Made by a program: the position numbers and the translations under genes. Below are positions 62,000 through 64,000 of a DNA stretch of 64,000 nt, piece by piece. Source of the stretch: Druceiella hillmani (Eukaryota; Arthropoda; Insecta; Lepidoptera; Hepialidae); assembly GCA_039881145.1 (NCBI GenBank), contig JAYKKI010000060.1, positions 5,332,501 to 5,396,500 on the forward strand, read 5' to 3'. Numbering within the stretch: position 1 is the stretch's first letter; each line of letters starts with the position of its first letter. Under the pieces are notes generated by a model. It was given only the letters and a program-made list of their open reading frames with translations, did not search any database and was not told where the DNA came from.

Positions 62000-62860
62000 A
62001 GCCAACCTTATTTCAACATATTTCTATGTATTTGTTTTAAGTTGAGTTTATAAGTAGATTGGCTCTTTTATTCCCAATATTTTTTAACACAAAGCTAAGA
62101 CTTGTACCATTACACGAAATATAGACGATCGAGAATAATCGGGCCGAGAATAACCGAAGAAAAGAGAACAGATGATATTTAATAATTTAACATACTCGTG
62201 CTACAAAAACTGGTCCTGCAAAATATCGAACAGACTCTGGCTGATCTTCACCGATGTTCTAGATATGAGTAAACACGGGCTAAGGGAGAAAAAGATAGAA
62301 TACAAATGAAGATGCGCGGATGGAGAAAGAAGACATTTGTTTGGAGGCGCGTTCTTCTTCACGTATGCATCAGTCAATGGAAAATCCATCCAATTTCTAC
62401 CACTACACAATTCCAACCATCGAATTTCTCTCATAAAAGTCGGCAGTTGTCGGCCTAACCATGTACCAGAGTTGGTCGCTGCATATCGCGTTAAGCTATG
62501 TACAATAATGGCGGAAAATTAATGTATTAAATTTATAGTACTGAAGGCCTACTAAGGATTAAAGGTAGCGTACAAATATTTACATTACCAAAAACTTAAA
62601 CTTAAAGAAAAACTTTCATCAATTGTGCATATATAACTACTAAAGTTCTTTGATCATATCACATGCAAAGGGAATTTTAGTCAAGTAGAGGGTAAAAGGT
62701 CAAGTATCCGATCAGACATCATAAGATAAATGACACGGTGTTACATCACTAAGTATTCTCACAACGCAATCCATAGTCGATTGGAGGTGCAACACACAAA
62801 TAACTGTAGAGTTCGTATGAAAGGGTCCAAGTAAAAACTTATTATTATAGCAACCATCAG
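62000..62860. other. AT-rich stretch without recognised gene
   Basis: Short overlapping frames near 62201-62522 on both strands have no recognisable product. Confidence 0.4.
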
Positions 62861-62867
62861 CCAAACA

Positions 62868-63661
62868 TCCAGAGACCTCCAGATTGCAAAGATAGTGAAC
62901 TGAAGGTTTCAAATTTATACATAATGAGTAGCTCTTTGTCCGATTTCAATAATATTGTATTTAAATTCAAATGTAAATGATTTCCGTGGTAATTTCCATA
63001 ACAATAATTGGATAGGAGGCCCATTTTTCTTCCTAGGCATTTTGCATTCCACTGAAATAATACAAGTTCTTTCGATAGAACACTAATTAGTTATTATTAA
63101 TTCTTTAAATCAAAAAGTAACCATTTCTGAACCGTCAATTTGGTCAACAATATACCTATTTTTAAGGATTCTACTTCAAAGACAGTAATATCTATTAAAA
63201 TTTAATTTATCTGCAATGTTACACATATCTCATACTGGAATAGCAAATACTATTAGTAAATTGGATAATAACTTGTTTAGTATTTGCTATTCCAGTATGA
63301 GAATTGTGTAACATTGCAGATAAATTACAGTGTACTAGATATTACTGTCTTTGAGGTAGAACTCTTAAAAATCGTTATATTGTTGACCTCTTTGACGGTT
63401 CCGAAAATGGTTACTTTTTTATTTAAAGAATTAATAACTAATTAGCATTCTATCAAAAGAACTCATATTATTTTAGTGGTATGCAAAATGCCTAGGAAGA
63501 AACACGGGCCTTCCATCCAATTGTTGGCATGGAAACTACCCAGAAAATCATTTACATTTGAGTTTAAATACAATATTATTGAATTCGGACAAAGAGCCAT
63601 TCATTATGTGTAAATTTGAAACCTTTAGTTTATTATATTTTTAAGTTGGAGGTCTCTGATA
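62868..63661. mobile_element. ~800-bp foldback element (long imperfect inverted repeat)
   Basis: Arms of about 380 bp converge on a 27-nt loop at 63252-63278. Inner arms are perfect over CTCATACTGGAATAGCAAATACT (63229-63251 against 63279-63301, described by its ends). Outward they match at ATTTATCTGCAATGTTACAC, AGACAGTAATATCT, AAGAATTAATAACTAATTAG (as complement), TTCCTAGGCATTTTGCAT, TAAATGATTT, CTCTTTGTCCGA, AGGTTTCAAATTTA and finally CAGAGACCTCCA (62870-62881) against TGGAGGTCTCTG (63648-63659). The similarity is roughly 80-85 percent with small indels. No transposase is encoded. It could be a non-autonomous foldback/MITE-like element or an inverted duplication. Confidence 0.85.
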
Positions 63662-63664
63662 CTT

Positions 63665-64000
63665 TGTTGTGTGTAAAAAAAACGAAAATTGTTGGGTGTA
63701 AAAAAGTTTACAACTAATGAATAGTACAAGCTAAGCATGTTTTATATCTGTGAAATATATATTACTCGCAAATATTTACACAAAGATAATATTATTTTAA
63801 ATTGTTTAAAAGAAATACCTTGTACCCATAAATGTTTAAAATTTTGTATCTAAGTTTACACAGAATCCTCCCAATGCGTGCTTTACTTGTTTTTAACAGT
63901 TTTTTTTAATTCTGTCCATTTCGTCTGCCAATCTCATGCATAATTCTTCTTTTGGTTTGTTCAATCTAATTTGATGTTTTTAAACGTTCTTTCATGTATC
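63665..64000. other. AT-rich stretch without recognised gene
   Basis: Nothing identified to the window end. Confidence 0.5.

Overview
This is an AT-rich window (by eye roughly two-thirds A+T or more) from a eukaryotic nuclear genome, almost certainly an arthropod and most likely an insect. Three things point that way: dense (AT)n microsatellites and tandem minisatellites; remnants of non-LTR retrotransposons, mariner, Harbinger-like and other transposons; and tRNA-headed SINEs. Several dispersed repeats (SINE tails with a terminal hairpin, and a family ending near '...AGGCACGG..CCCTAAA') look, from memory, like repeats common in Lepidoptera. I could not confirm that by search. There is no bacterial gene organisation, no rRNA or functional tRNA gene, no CRISPR array, and no intact protein-coding gene that I can support.

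Layout. 0-8.7 kb: AT-rich DNA with a 214-bp duplication (1.77-2.33 kb), a reverse-transcriptase remnant (4.0 kb), a 30-nt perfect palindrome (4.5 kb), a 53-bp x7 array (5.7-6.1 kb) and a 149-bp duplication (7.2 kb). 8.7-16 kb: a ~300-bp x3 repeat (9.9-10.9 kb), a 195-bp tandem array with exon-like splice signals (13.1-14.3 kb), a 230-bp duplication and a perfect 48-bp inverted repeat (15.6 kb). 16-29 kb: a mariner C-terminal relic (19.9 kb), a 2.1-kb array of 144-bp units (21.9-24.1 kb), dispersed repeats and a Harbinger-like N-terminal relic (28.9 kb). 29.4-34 kb: two short elements carrying hammerhead-ribozyme sequences, an integrase-like relic (32.3 kb) and a well-recognisable LINE 3' end (33.0-33.7 kb). 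34-46 kb: long (AT)n tracts, a CpG-rich promoter-like island (38.1-38.5 kb), an LTR-like segment (42.5-42.9 kb) and a SINE (45.7 kb). 46-64 kb: a T/G-rich degenerate repeat (48.1-48.6 kb), a possible piggyBac-like relic (51.4 kb), a 36-bp minisatellite (52.6 kb), a second SINE (58.2 kb), a third hammerhead element (58.5 kb) and an ~800-bp foldback (62.9-63.7 kb).

The most interesting system is a family of three short (~190-300 bp) elements at 29.5, 30.2 and 58.5 kb. Each has near-palindromic arms containing type I hammerhead-ribozyme cores facing in opposite directions, plus a one-sided ~45-bp tail. Each is bounded by 9-12-bp direct repeats that look like target-site duplications. They resemble non-autonomous Penelope-like elements or retrozymes. 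Next most interesting is a SINE whose 3' tail matches the 3' end of the LINE relic in the same window, which suggests a LINE/SINE mobilisation pair. Scattered 150-400-bp islands of higher GC, often with TAATTA-type motifs, may be conserved regulatory elements or promoters in a gene desert or large intron. Deciding that needs cross-species alignment.
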